From an uncultured Alphaproteobacteria bacterium (GTDB lineage Bacteria; Pseudomonadota; Alphaproteobacteria; HIMB59; GCA-002718135): a DNA stretch of 64,000 nt. Position numbers and translations under genes: made by a program. Shown here in pieces: positions 33,420-41,990 of this stretch. The stretch is from assembly GCA_902602515.1 (NCBI GenBank), contig CACKRG010000002.1, forward strand, positions 217,449 through 281,448. The letters are read 5' to 3'. The notes beneath the pieces are model-generated. The model was not told where the DNA came from. It saw only the letters and a program-made list of their open reading frames with translations, and ran no database searches. Every line of letters begins with the position of its first letter. Positions within the stretch are counted from its first letter, which is position 1.

Positions 33420-34440
33420 GATACCTTCGATTATTATTGCAATTGATACAAATAAGGAAATAATTTTTTACAATAATGCAGCTAAACAAAAATTTTTATT
33501 TATCGATGAAGGAAGAGATCTCAATAATATTATTAGATCAACAGAGTTAAATACTTTTATTGATAAAGCCTTTAGGGAGAAAGAAGATTTTAAGTTTGAA
33601 TTCACCCCATCTAATTTTAGTGATATGTATTTTATTGCTGACTTAATATTTGTTGAAAAAGATTATGAAGAATTATTAATATCACTAAACGATCAAAGTC
33701 TTCTTAAAAACTACGAACAAATGCGAACAGATTTTGTGGCTAATGTAAGCCATGAATTGAGAACTCCTCTTTCCTCAATTCTAGGCTATGTTGAAACAAT
33801 TAAAAATTCACTCAATGAAGATAAGAACAAAGACAAAACGGTTGGTAAATTTTTAGACACAATGGAAGATCAGGCTTGGCGTATGACTAGATTAGTCGAA
33901 GATTTATTATTACTAAGTAAATATGAGACTGAAGATAAGCCGATAGAATTTCAAGAAGCGAATATAAGGCAATTAATTGATGGCGTAGTAGATAATTTAC
34001 AAAACAAGTTAATGGCAAAAAAAATTGAAGTTCAAATCAAGGATGATTTTGATAAGTCTACAATATCAGCAAACAAAGATGCTTTGATCCAAGTTTTTTT
34101 AAATCTAACTGATAATGCAATCAAATATAGCAAAGAAAATTCTACTATTGAAATTGAGCTTGAGAGTGTAATTGATGACAATACCACCTTTTGCCAAATA
34201 AGTTTTATAGATAAGGGAGAAGGCATATCGAAAGAGCATTTAACTAGACTTACTGAAAGATTTTATAGAGTAGATAAAAATAGATCTCGAAATCAAGGCG
34301 GTACGGGTTTGGGTTTATCTATTGTTAAACATATAACTAATAGGCATAATGGTAAATTATCGATAAAAAGCAAGGTGGATAAGGGTTCAACATTTACTAT
34401 TTCTTTACCAGTATTTCAGCAAACTGTAATAAATCCTTAA
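33388..34440 (+). CDS. phoR: Phosphate regulon sensor histidine kinase PhoR, membrane segment lacking
   Basis: This 350-residue kinase begins with a PAS-like domain (about residues 10-105), then the HisKA box FVANVSHELRTPLSSILGYV (phospho-accepting His), N-box NLTDNAIKYS, G1 FIDKGEGIS and G2 GGTGLGLSIVKHI. Identity as PhoR rests on the pst-phoU-phoB genes that follow. Typical PhoR has N-terminal transmembrane helices; none is seen here and no upstream frame extends it, since the SET gene occupies that DNA. It may be a soluble form recruited to the membrane by PhoU or PstB. Confidence 0.88.
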   Translation: MKKKLRLSLSKIPSIIIAIDTNKEIIFYNNAAKQKFLFIDEGRDLNNIIRSTELNTFIDKAFREKEDFKFEFTPSNFSDMYFIADLIFVEKDYEELLISLNDQSLLKNYEQMRTDFVANVSHELRTPLSSILGYVETIKNSLNEDKNKDKTVGKFLDTMEDQAWRMTRLVEDLLLLSKYETEDKPIEFQEANIRQLIDGVVDNLQNKLMAKKIEVQIKDDFDKSTISANKDALIQVFLNLTDNAIKYSKENSTIEIELESVIDDNTTFCQISFIDKGEGISKEHLTRLTERFYRVDKNRSRNQGGTGLGLSIVKHITNRHNGKLSIKSKVDKGSTFTISLPVFQQTVINP

Positions 34441-34445
34441 TATAT
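34413..34445 (+). promoter_or_regulatory. Possible PhoB box upstream of pstS
   Basis: The stretch includes CTGTAATAAAT followed directly by CCTTAATATAT, two 11-bp units, at the very end of phoR. The first unit is a close match to the PhoB half-site; the others are weak. Position, 38 bp before the pstS start, is suitable. Confidence 0.4.
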
Positions 34446-34482
34446 ATTCTGTAAGACAGCCTTATTTTAAATGAGGCTAAAT

Positions 34483-35478
34483 ATGAAAAATGTAATCAAA
34501 TTAATTGCTGTCCTTGCTTTATTTGGAACTACTTCAGTTTCAGCAAGAGACTATATTTCAATTGTAGGATCTTCTACAGTTTATCCTTTCGCTACTTTAG
34601 TTGCTGAAAAAATGGCATCTCAAGGAATGAAAGCACCTGTAATTGAATCAACTGGTTCTGGTGGAGGACACAAATTATTTTGTGCTGGCGTTGGTGTTGA
34701 GCATCCAGATATCACTAACTCCTCAAGAGCACAAAAAGATAAAGAATTCAAACTTTGTCAAGATGGTGGTGTAACCGATATCATCGAAGTTAGAGTTGGT
34801 AATGATGGTATAGCTTTTGCATACGCTGCAGATTATGAATGGAAATATACTAACGGTGCTACAATGAAAGGTGGCATTGATTTAACTAAAGAAGAAATCT
34901 GGCAGGCAATGGCTAGAGATAATGAAAATGCTCCAACAACTTGGTATGAAATAGATAAAAGATTACCAAAAGTTGAAATTTCTATCATGGCACCTCCTCC
35001 AACTTCTGGAACAAGAGATGCATTTGACTCACTTGTAATGAAAAAGGGTTGTGTTAAAGATATGTTAGTTGCTGACGGAGATTGTAAAGCGTATCGTGAA
35101 GATGGCCACGTTATCGAAGGTGGTGAAAATGATGAACTTTATGTTGAGCATATAACCAAAGAACAAGGCGCATTTGGTATTTTTGGTTACAGTTTTGTAT
35201 CTAATAACTCTGATAAAGTTAAAGCATCAATGATTAACGGTGTTGAAATCTCAATGGAAGGTATTCAAGATTATTCATATCCAATAGCAAGACCTTTATT
35301 CTTCTACATTAAAAAAGCACACATTGGCGTTATTCCAGGTTTAATGGATTATGTTAATGAGTTTGTAAGTGAAGAAGCAACAGAAGGTTACTTACTAGAT
35401 GCCGGACTTGTTCAACTAAGTCCTGCGGATAGAGCAGCAGTTCTTGATGCTATTTCTAATCAAACAAATTATAAATAA
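34483..35478 (+). CDS. pstS: Phosphate ABC transporter substrate-binding protein PstS
   Basis: This 331-residue periplasmic phosphate-binding protein starts at the ATG at 34483, preceded by GAGG and giving a good signal peptide (MKNVIKLIAVLALFGTTSVS). The ATG 12 bases upstream lacks a ribosome site. Phosphate-site motifs are IVGSSTVYPFATLVAE, ESTGSGGGHKLFCAGVG, ITNSSRAQKDKE and PPPTSGTRDAF. This is the longer alphaproteobacterial form with cysteine pairs. A terminator separates it from pstC, allowing excess binding protein. Confidence 0.94.
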   Translation: MKNVIKLIAVLALFGTTSVSARDYISIVGSSTVYPFATLVAEKMASQGMKAPVIESTGSGGGHKLFCAGVGVEHPDITNSSRAQKDKEFKLCQDGGVTDIIEVRVGNDGIAFAYAADYEWKYTNGATMKGGIDLTKEEIWQAMARDNENAPTTWYEIDKRLPKVEISIMAPPPTSGTRDAFDSLVMKKGCVKDMLVADGDCKAYREDGHVIEGGENDELYVEHITKEQGAFGIFGYSFVSNNSDKVKASMINGVEISMEGIQDYSYPIARPLFFYIKKAHIGVIPGLMDYVNEFVSEEATEGYLLDAGLVQLSPADRAAVLDAISNQTNYK

Positions 35479-35500
35479 AAATCTTTAATTTTTATAAAAT

Positions 35501-35526
35501 GGGGGCATACAAGCCCCCTTTTTTTT
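35501..35526 (+). terminator. Rho-independent terminator between pstS and pstC
   Basis: GGGGGC and GCCCCC form a strong G+C stem with loop ATACAA, followed by eight T residues. Placed 22 bp after the pstS stop and 15 bp before pstC, it should terminate most transcripts, so PstS is made in excess over the permease. Confidence 0.9.
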
Positions 35527-35541
35527 AATAATAAGTAATAA

Positions 35542-36915
35542 ATGTTTTTTTGGTCTTTAGTTTTAATTGCAGTCGGAATTTTCTCATCCTTTATATACGG
35601 AAGATCAAGAATTAAATTAAACTCTAAAAAACAAGGTACGAAAAGCAAATCTCTTCCCAATTATTACGCACAATACGTTTTAATGTGGTGTTTGTTTCCT
35701 GCACTAATTGTTTATTTTTCATGGGCTATTTTTCAAGAGCAGATTATTCAAAACATAGTTATTAGTAACTTTGAATTTATTGAGGGTGCGGTCTACAACG
35801 AAGGATTATTGTTAGCAGAGATTAGAAATGTTGCTAATAACCCCTCTTTTGCTGATGGTAAATCTATAGAAATAATTAATGCTGCATCTCATTATTCTTC
35901 CTTAAAACAAATAAGTCAAATATCTTTTTATACCTCAATAATCATTATGATGTTACTTGGAGCCTTATACGCTTCACAAAAATTAAAACCTGAATTTCAT
36001 GTTCAACATACAATTGAAAGATATATACAATATATACTTATATTTTGTTCATCTGTTGCTATTTTTACTACATTAGGAATAGTTTTTTCACTAATATTTG
36101 AAAGCCTTCGCTTTTTTGCAGAGGTATCAATATCTGAATTTTTATTCAGTACCGAGTGGTACCCTTTTATTCCAATTAGAGAAGGTCAAACAGCTGCAGA
36201 GGGATCCTTTGGTGCAGTACCAATATTTGCTGGAACATTTTTAGTTATGGTAGTAGCTATGTGTGTTGCGGGACCTCTTGGAATATTAACAGCAATTTAT
36301 TTAGCAGAATACGCAAGTCAAAGAGTTAGAAAAACAGTTAAACCTCTTCTTGAAATTTTAGCAGGGATACCAACAATAGTTTATGGGTTCTTTGCCTTTG
36401 TTAGTGTTGCACCTTTCGTTAAAGCATTTGGACAATCAATTGGAATTGATGCTTCACCAACAAGCGCCCTTGCAGCTGGTATGGTAATGGGAGTTATGAT
36501 TATTCCTTTTATTTCCTCTTTATCTGATGATGTAATAAACTCTGTCCCGCAAAGTCTAAGGGAAGCATCACTTGGTATTGGCGCTAATAAAGCAGAAACA
36601 ATTAAAAAAGTAATTTTACCAGCAGCTTTACCTGGAATTGTAGGAGCATTTTTATTAGCAATATCCAGAGCGATAGGGGAGACCATGATTGTTGTAGTTG
36701 CAGCAGGTACGGCTCCCAATCTTACGGGCAATCCTTTTGAAAATGTAACAACAGTTACAGTGCAAATTGTTGTGGCCTTAATAGGTGATCAAGAATTTGA
36801 TAACCCAAGAACATTATCAGCATTTGCTTTAGGATTAGTTTTATTTGTTATTACATTATTTCTTAACATTATAGCTCTACAAATAGTAAAGAGATACAGG
36901 GAGCGTTATGAATAA
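35542..36915 (+). CDS. pstC: Phosphate ABC transporter permease PstC (long form)
   Basis: This 457-residue permease has an N-terminal extension of about 150 residues with two or three helices before the conserved core, as in alphaproteobacterial PstC. Core marks are FGAVPIFAGTFLVMVVAM, GPLGILTAIYLAEYAS, IPTIVYGFFAFVSVAPFV, the EAA-like loop SLREASLGIGANKAETIKKV and RAIGETMIVVVAAG. It overlaps pstA by 8 bp. The first ATG follows the terminator with a weak ribosome site. Confidence 0.93.
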   Translation: MFFWSLVLIAVGIFSSFIYGRSRIKLNSKKQGTKSKSLPNYYAQYVLMWCLFPALIVYFSWAIFQEQIIQNIVISNFEFIEGAVYNEGLLLAEIRNVANNPSFADGKSIEIINAASHYSSLKQISQISFYTSIIIMMLLGALYASQKLKPEFHVQHTIERYIQYILIFCSSVAIFTTLGIVFSLIFESLRFFAEVSISEFLFSTEWYPFIPIREGQTAAEGSFGAVPIFAGTFLVMVVAMCVAGPLGILTAIYLAEYASQRVRKTVKPLLEILAGIPTIVYGFFAFVSVAPFVKAFGQSIGIDASPTSALAAGMVMGVMIIPFISSLSDDVINSVPQSLREASLGIGANKAETIKKVILPAALPGIVGAFLLAISRAIGETMIVVVAAGTAPNLTGNPFENVTTVTVQIVVALIGDQEFDNPRTLSAFALGLVLFVITLFLNIIALQIVKRYRERYE

Positions 36916-38188
36916 CTCTGTTGCTAAAGAAAAAATTGTTTCTTTGAGAAAAAAGAGAAGTTTAGAAGATATGCGATTTAAGTATTATGGCTTTACAGCT
37001 ATGTGTTTATCTTTAGCAGTTTTAGTTTTTCTTTTGTATACAATATTTTCTAAAGGATACACTGCTTTCCAAAAAACAATTGTTCTCCTAGAAGTTGATT
37101 ATAATCAAGAGGTTTTAAAACTAACTCCTGACTCCTCAGATGAAGAAATGGAAAAAGGAAAATTTTTTAGAGTTAAAAAACAGGCAATTGAAAATTTTTT
37201 CCCCGATCTCTCAAAATCAGATATTAAATTAGTAAAAAAATTATTTTCTATAAATGTAGATAACGAAATTAAAGACTACTTCTTAGATAATCCTGAAGTT
37301 ATTAATACAAAGCAACAAATTTGGGTAACTGCCCACAGTGATGTGGATCAACTATTAAAAGGTAATTCAAGAAGGGATGTGCCAGAAGATAGAAGAAAAT
37401 TAAATGATATTCAATTAAGTTATGTTGATCAATTAGTTGAAGAAAATAGAGTTAAACAAGTTTTTAATAATTTCTTTTTTACAAAAGCAGATTCAAGGCA
37501 TCCTGAAATTGCTGGTGTAGCTGGTTCATTTATGGGATCATTATTTACTCTTTTTACTGTTTTTATTTTATCTTTTCCAATTGCTATAGGAGCGTCTGTT
37601 TATCTTGAGGAATTTGCTCCAAAAAATAGAATAACTGAATTAATAGAAGTAAATATTTCAAATCTTGCAGCAGTCCCATCAATAGTTTTTGGATTACTTG
37701 GGTTAGGTGTATTGCTTAATGTTTTTGGTCTTCCAAGGAGCACACCGTTAGTTGGAGGTTCCGTGTTAGCATTAATGACGTTACCAACTATTATTATTGC
37801 CTGCCGAGCTTCATTGAAAGCTGTTCCTCCTTCAATTAAAGAAGGAGCACTTGCAGTTGGAGCAACAAAAACACAAGCGGTATTTCATCATGTCGTACCC
37901 CTTGCACTACCTGGTACTTTAACAGGGACTATTATTGGATTAGCACAAGCATTAGGTGAAACAGCACCACTTATAATGATTGGTATGATTGCATTTATTC
38001 CCAATATTCCAACTGGTTTAACAGAACCTTCAGCAGCACTTCCTGTTCAAATATATCTATGGGTGGAAAGTGCAGAAAGAGGTTTTCAGGAAAAATCAGC
38101 TGCAGCCATAATGGTAATTTTAATATTTTTGTTTATGATGAATGCCATTGCAGTGTTCTTAAGAAATAGATTTGAAAGGAAGTGGTAA
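36908..38188 (+). CDS. pstA: Phosphate ABC transporter permease PstA (with N-terminal extension)
   Basis: This 426-residue permease has TM1 near residues 27-45, then a soluble region of about 140 residues (DUF3333-like in alphaproteobacteria), then the core: GSLFTLFTVFILSFPIAIGA, VYLEEFAPKN, AVPSIVFGLLGLGVLLNVFG, the coupling loop IKEGALAVGATKTQAVFHHV, LPGTLTGTIIGLAQALGETA. It follows pstC with an overlap and precedes pstB by 3 bp. Confidence 0.93.
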   Translation: MNNSVAKEKIVSLRKKRSLEDMRFKYYGFTAMCLSLAVLVFLLYTIFSKGYTAFQKTIVLLEVDYNQEVLKLTPDSSDEEMEKGKFFRVKKQAIENFFPDLSKSDIKLVKKLFSINVDNEIKDYFLDNPEVINTKQQIWVTAHSDVDQLLKGNSRRDVPEDRRKLNDIQLSYVDQLVEENRVKQVFNNFFFTKADSRHPEIAGVAGSFMGSLFTLFTVFILSFPIAIGASVYLEEFAPKNRITELIEVNISNLAAVPSIVFGLLGLGVLLNVFGLPRSTPLVGGSVLALMTLPTIIIACRASLKAVPPSIKEGALAVGATKTQAVFHHVVPLALPGTLTGTIIGLAQALGETAPLIMIGMIAFIPNIPTGLTEPSAALPVQIYLWVESAERGFQEKSAAAIMVILIFLFMMNAIAVFLRNRFERKW

Positions 38189-38191
38189 AAC

Positions 38192-38953
38192 ATGAGTAAC
38201 TCTAAAATATTGGCAAATAGTGTAGATGTATATTATGGATCCAAACAAGCTCTTTTTGGAATCTCAATGGATATCAAGGAGAAAGAAGTTACGGCATTAA
38301 TCGGTCCTTCAGGATGTGGTAAATCAACTTTCTTAAGATGTATAAACAGAATGAATGATTTAATTGAAATATGTAAAGTATCAGGATCAATAAAAGTTGA
38401 TAACGAAGAAATTATTAGTGATAAAACCGATGTTGTAAGTCTAAGATCTAAAATTGGAATGGTATTTCAAAAACCAAATCCTTTTCCTAAATCTATTTTT
38501 GATAATGTTGCTTATGGCCCAACTATACATGGTTTAGTTGACTCAAAAAATGACTTAGAAGAAATTGTACATTCATCGTTAAAAAAGGCAGGTCTATTTG
38601 ATGAAGTAAAAGATCGATTAAATGAACCTGGAACAAGTTTATCAGGCGGTCAACAACAACGATTATGTATTGCAAGAGCAATTGCTGTTAATCCTGAAAT
38701 AATCCTAATGGATGAACCTTGCTCTGCTTTAGATCCAATAGCAACTGCTATTATAGAAGAATTAATTGATGAGTTAAGATTAAACTATACAATTATTATA
38801 GTAACTCATTCTATGCAACAGGCAGCAAGAGTTTCGCAGAAAACATGTTTCTTCCATTTAGGAGAATTAATAGAAACGGGCGAGACAAACAAAATTTTTA
38901 CAAATCCTGATAATACAAAAACACAGGATTACATTACAGGGAGATTTGGATAA
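38192..38953 (+). CDS. pstB: Phosphate ABC transporter ATPase PstB
   Basis: This 253-residue ATPase has Walker [11 protein letters not shown]-loop [20 protein letters not shown] (the PstB-specific NPFP), signature [17 protein letters not shown], Walker [16 protein letters not shown] and the H-loop [13 protein letters not shown]. The length and CSALDP are diagnostic for PstB. Its stop overlaps the phoU start by one base. Confidence 0.96.
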   Translation: MSNSKILANSVDVYYGSKQALFGISMDIKEKEVTALIGPSGCGKSTFLRCINRMNDLIEICKVSGSIKVDNEEIISDKTDVVSLRSKIGMVFQKPNPFPKSIFDNVAYGPTIHGLVDSKNDLEEIVHSSLKKAGLFDEVKDRLNEPGTSLSGGQQQRLCIARAIAVNPEIILMDEPCSALDPIATAIIEELIDELRLNYTIIIVTHSMQQAARVSQKTCFFHLGELIETGETNKIFTNPDNTKTQDYITGRFG

Positions 38954-39663
38954 TGAAACAAGAAGGACATATTGTAAAATCATATGATGAAGAAATTAGA
39001 GAAATTAAAAATAATATTGTTGATATGGGCAGTTTAGTTGAAAATCAACTAAAAGACTCACTTCTATGTTTAAAGGATAAAGATACAGAATTTGCCGAAA
39101 AAATTATAGAAAATGATAATGTAATTGATAATGCATATAATGCTCTTGATCAAAACTTAGTTGAAATACTTGGCAAAAGACAACCGATGGCTGCAGACTT
39201 ACGAACAATTTTTTCAGCAATTAAAATCAATAAAGATCTAGAAAGAATAGGAGATCATGCAACAAATATTGCCAAAAGAGTAGCAGTAGCAGAAATAGTT
39301 TTGCCAGAAAAACCTTCGAGAGATATTATTAATATGGGTGCACAAGTTAATATTATGATCAGTGAAGTAATAAAAGCTTTTTTAGAATTTTCAGATCAAG
39401 CCGCAAAAAAAGTTTGGTTAATGGATAGACAAATTGATGAAGAATATCTTGGAATATTAAGACAATTATTAACCTACATGATGGAAGAACCAAAAAGAAT
39501 CACAGCATGTACAAGTCTTTTATATATGGTTAAAGACCTAGAGCGAATAGGTGACTATGTTCAAAATATTGCAGAAGATATTTATTACGCAGTTTCTGGT
39601 GAGCCCCTATTTGATGATAATCCAGACCCAACCTGGGAAGCAATTCTTCCAAAGAAGAAATAA
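38953..39663 (+). CDS. phoU: Phosphate signalling protein PhoU
   Basis: This 236-residue protein has two PhoU three-helix repeats, each with the metal-binding E/DxxxD-type helix: INKDLERIGDHATNIAKR in the first and VKDLERIGDYVQNIAEDIYY in the second. It links Pst transport state to PhoR and restrains PhoB output when phosphate is ample. The pstB-phoU-phoB order is usual in alphaproteobacteria. Confidence 0.95.
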   Translation: MKQEGHIVKSYDEEIREIKNNIVDMGSLVENQLKDSLLCLKDKDTEFAEKIIENDNVIDNAYNALDQNLVEILGKRQPMAADLRTIFSAIKINKDLERIGDHATNIAKRVAVAEIVLPEKPSRDIINMGAQVNIMISEVIKAFLEFSDQAAKKVWLMDRQIDEEYLGILRQLLTYMMEEPKRITACTSLLYMVKDLERIGDYVQNIAEDIYYAVSGEPLFDDNPDPTWEAILPKKK

Positions 39664-39664
39664 A

Positions 39665-39697
39665 TTGTAATATTATTGTAACAAAATTTTAATAGTA
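39665..39697 (+). promoter_or_regulatory. Predicted triple PhoB box upstream of phoB
   Basis: TTGTAATATTA, TTGTAACAAAA and TTTTAATAGTA are three consecutive 11-bp units starting two bases after the phoU stop and ending 7 bp before the phoB ATG. The TTGTAAC unit recurs at 9566 and 22930. Closeness to the ATG means that, if used, transcription starts within or right after it, giving an almost leaderless mRNA, or it acts as an autoregulatory block. Confidence 0.5.
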
Positions 39698-39704
39698 AAG
39701 ATTC

Positions 39705-40388
39705 ATGAAACTAAAAATGCTTATCGTTGAAGATGAAGAAGCATTATTAGATCTTTTAAAATTTAATTTTAATAAAGAAGGATATAAAATAGATACTGCA
39801 ACGGATGGTGAAACTGCTTTAGAAAAAATCTTATATAAACCACCTGACATAATTATTCTTGATTGGATGTTACCAGAGTTATCAGGAATTGAACTTTGTC
39901 GAAGAATTAGAAAACATAAAGAACATAAAAATATTCCTATCATAATGTTAACAGCGAAAGGTGAAGAAGAAGATAAACTTCGCGGCTTAGAAACTGGAGC
40001 AGATGATTACATAACAAAACCCTTTTCGGTTAACGAATTAGTGGCAAGAGTAAAAGCTGTTCTTCGACGAATTAGACCAATGTTTGTAGATGAAGTTCTA
40101 ACTTATAAAGGAATAGTAATTGACCTTGTATCTCACTCAGCATCACGAGATGGAGAAACTCTTCATCTTGGTCCAACAGAATTTAATTTATTAGCTTTCT
40201 TCATGGAAAATATTGGTCGTGTCTTTAGCCGCGAACAATTACTTAATCATGTTTGGAAAAATGAAGCCCATGTAGAACCTCGAACAGTTGATGTTCATAT
40301 AAGAAGACTGCGAAAGGCCATAAATAATGACGAAAAAGAAGATTTTATAAGAACCGTGAGATCAGCAGGATATTGTTTTGGCTCGTAA
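39705..40388 (+). CDS. phoB: Phosphate regulon response regulator PhoB
   Basis: This 227-residue regulator has a receiver domain with acidic pair VEDEE, phospho-aspartate in IIILDWMLPELSG, the Thr in MLTAKGEEED and Lys in TKPFS. The winged-helix OmpR-type DNA-binding domain follows (LHLGPTEFNLLAFFMENIGR, RTVDVHIRRLRKAI, RTVRSAGYCF). These match PhoB rather than other OmpR regulators. It should bind the 11-bp repeat arrays found across the window. Confidence 0.95.
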   Translation: MKLKMLIVEDEEALLDLLKFNFNKEGYKIDTATDGETALEKILYKPPDIIILDWMLPELSGIELCRRIRKHKEHKNIPIIMLTAKGEEEDKLRGLETGADDYITKPFSVNELVARVKAVLRRIRPMFVDEVLTYKGIVIDLVSHSASRDGETLHLGPTEFNLLAFFMENIGRVFSREQLLNHVWKNEAHVEPRTVDVHIRRLRKAINNDEKEDFIRTVRSAGYCFGS

Positions 40389-40442
40389 TTAAGCCATAAA
40401 TTTCACTTATACAAATCACTTACCAAACTATAAAACCACCAT

Positions 40443-41990
40443 ATGAAGAGTCTTTTTAGATCATTCTTTACTGTCAGCTTCTATACATTTTTAAGTCGAG
40501 TATTAGGTTTTATCCGCGACATATTAATTGCAAGATATCTTGGATCGACAGTAATTGCTGATGCATTCTTCGTAGCATTTCGTATTCCTAATTTTTTCCG
40601 TCGTGTCCTAGCAGAAGGAGCATACAGTGCTGCATTAATTCCTGTTTTCTCTGGTGTTGTTCTCAATCCAAAAGATGAACGCGAGGCTTCTGACTTTGTT
40701 GAAAATACCACCTCCATGTTACTTTTTGCTACGGTCGTTTTAACGATGCTTTTTTTCTTTGGGATGCCTTATATCATTCAAGTTTTAGCACCTGGATTTA
40801 CTGATAATAAAGAGGCCTATGAACTTGCCGTCCATTTTGGAAAAATAATTTTTCCCTATATCATTTTTATTTCTTTAGCTTCTCACTTTACCTCTATTAA
40901 CAATGTCCATGAGCGTTTTGCTGCTGGTGCATTTGCTCCCGCGATTTTAAATATAAGTTTTATTCTTTCATTATTCTTTATAACACCTTTTGTAACAACT
41001 GCAGGTCACGCATTATCGTATGGTGTATTAATTGGAGGAGTATTACAATTTTTATATTTATATAGAGCAGTCTTAAATTTTTACCGACCACGTATTCGTC
41101 TTCCAGTATTAAATGAAAAATTAAGAAAGTTTTTTAAATTATTTTTACCTGGTGTTATTGGCTCAGGTGTTATTCAATTAAATATTGTTATAGGAACTAT
41201 TATCGCTTCATTTCTGCCTGTTGGTGCTATCAGTCATATTTATTATGCTGACCGACTTAATCAGTTACCACTTGCTATTTTTGGAATAGCACTTGGTATT
41301 GTTCTGTTACCAAATTTATCAAAAGCAATAAAACAATCTGACTTAGAAGCAACAAACAATATTCAAAATAGATCTCTAGAATTTTCTTTGATGATTTCTC
41401 TGCCATCAGCAATTGGATTATTTATTTTAGCAGAACCAATAATTCAAATTTTATTTGAGCGAGGTGCATTCATCAAAGAAGATACCTTTTATACTTCTAA
41501 AGTACTCAGTTATTTTGCTTTAGGTCTACCTGCTTATATTATTATTAAAGTTTTAGTCTCCTGTTTTTTTGCCAGAGAAGATACCAAAACACCCCTCTAC
41601 ATCTCTATTGTTAGTGTTGTAAGTAATGTTGTTTTATCTCTTCTATTAATCGAATCTATGAGAGAAATGGGTATAGCATTGGCGACAGCTATAAGTGCTT
41701 GGATAAATGCTTTTCTACTTTACGCTCTTTTATTTATTAGAAAAAATATAAAATTTGATGGTTTAATAATTAATAATACTATCAAAATTTTAATTAGCTC
41801 ATCTATTTTAATTATATCAATATATGGATTAAAAATGTCATTATTTGGAGATTTTAATACTGTTTCTTTATTACTAAATTCAATGCTTTTACTTGTAGTG
41901 ATCTTTTTAGCTATTATTATTTATTTTGGATTAATAATTATGTTAAAAGTCTTAACCATTAATCAATTAAGAGATTATTTAAGAAAATAA
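40443..41990 (+). CDS. murJ: Lipid II flippase MurJ
   Basis: This 515-residue membrane protein of the MOP superfamily has about 14 helices. Conserved stretches include SFFTVSFYTFLSRVLGFIRD, IPNFFRRVLAEGAYSAALIPV with the essential arginines, FAPAILNISFI and YADRLNQLPLAIFGIALG. It flips peptidoglycan lipid II to the periplasm. It starts 54 bp after phoB in a spacer without visible signals, and its stop touches the trpS start. Confidence 0.94.
   Translation: MKSLFRSFFTVSFYTFLSRVLGFIRDILIARYLGSTVIADAFFVAFRIPNFFRRVLAEGAYSAALIPVFSGVVLNPKDEREASDFVENTTSMLLFATVVLTMLFFFGMPYIIQVLAPGFTDNKEAYELAVHFGKIIFPYIIFISLASHFTSINNVHERFAAGAFAPAILNISFILSLFFITPFVTTAGHALSYGVLIGGVLQFLYLYRAVLNFYRPRIRLPVLNEKLRKFFKLFLPGVIGSGVIQLNIVIGTIIASFLPVGAISHIYYADRLNQLPLAIFGIALGIVLLPNLSKAIKQSDLEATNNIQNRSLEFSLMISLPSAIGLFILAEPIIQILFERGAFIKEDTFYTSKVLSYFALGLPAYIIIKVLVSCFFAREDTKTPLYISIVSVVSNVVLSLLLIESMREMGIALATAISAWINAFLLYALLFIRKNIKFDGLIINNTIKILISSSILIISIYGLKMSLFGDFNTVSLLLNSMLLLVVIFLAIIIYFGLIIMLKVLTINQLRDYLRK

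Noticed and set aside
34471..34482. An ATG four codons before the chosen pstS start.
   Set aside because: No ribosome site precedes it, whereas GAGG precedes the ATG at 34483, and the signal peptide is more typical from there.
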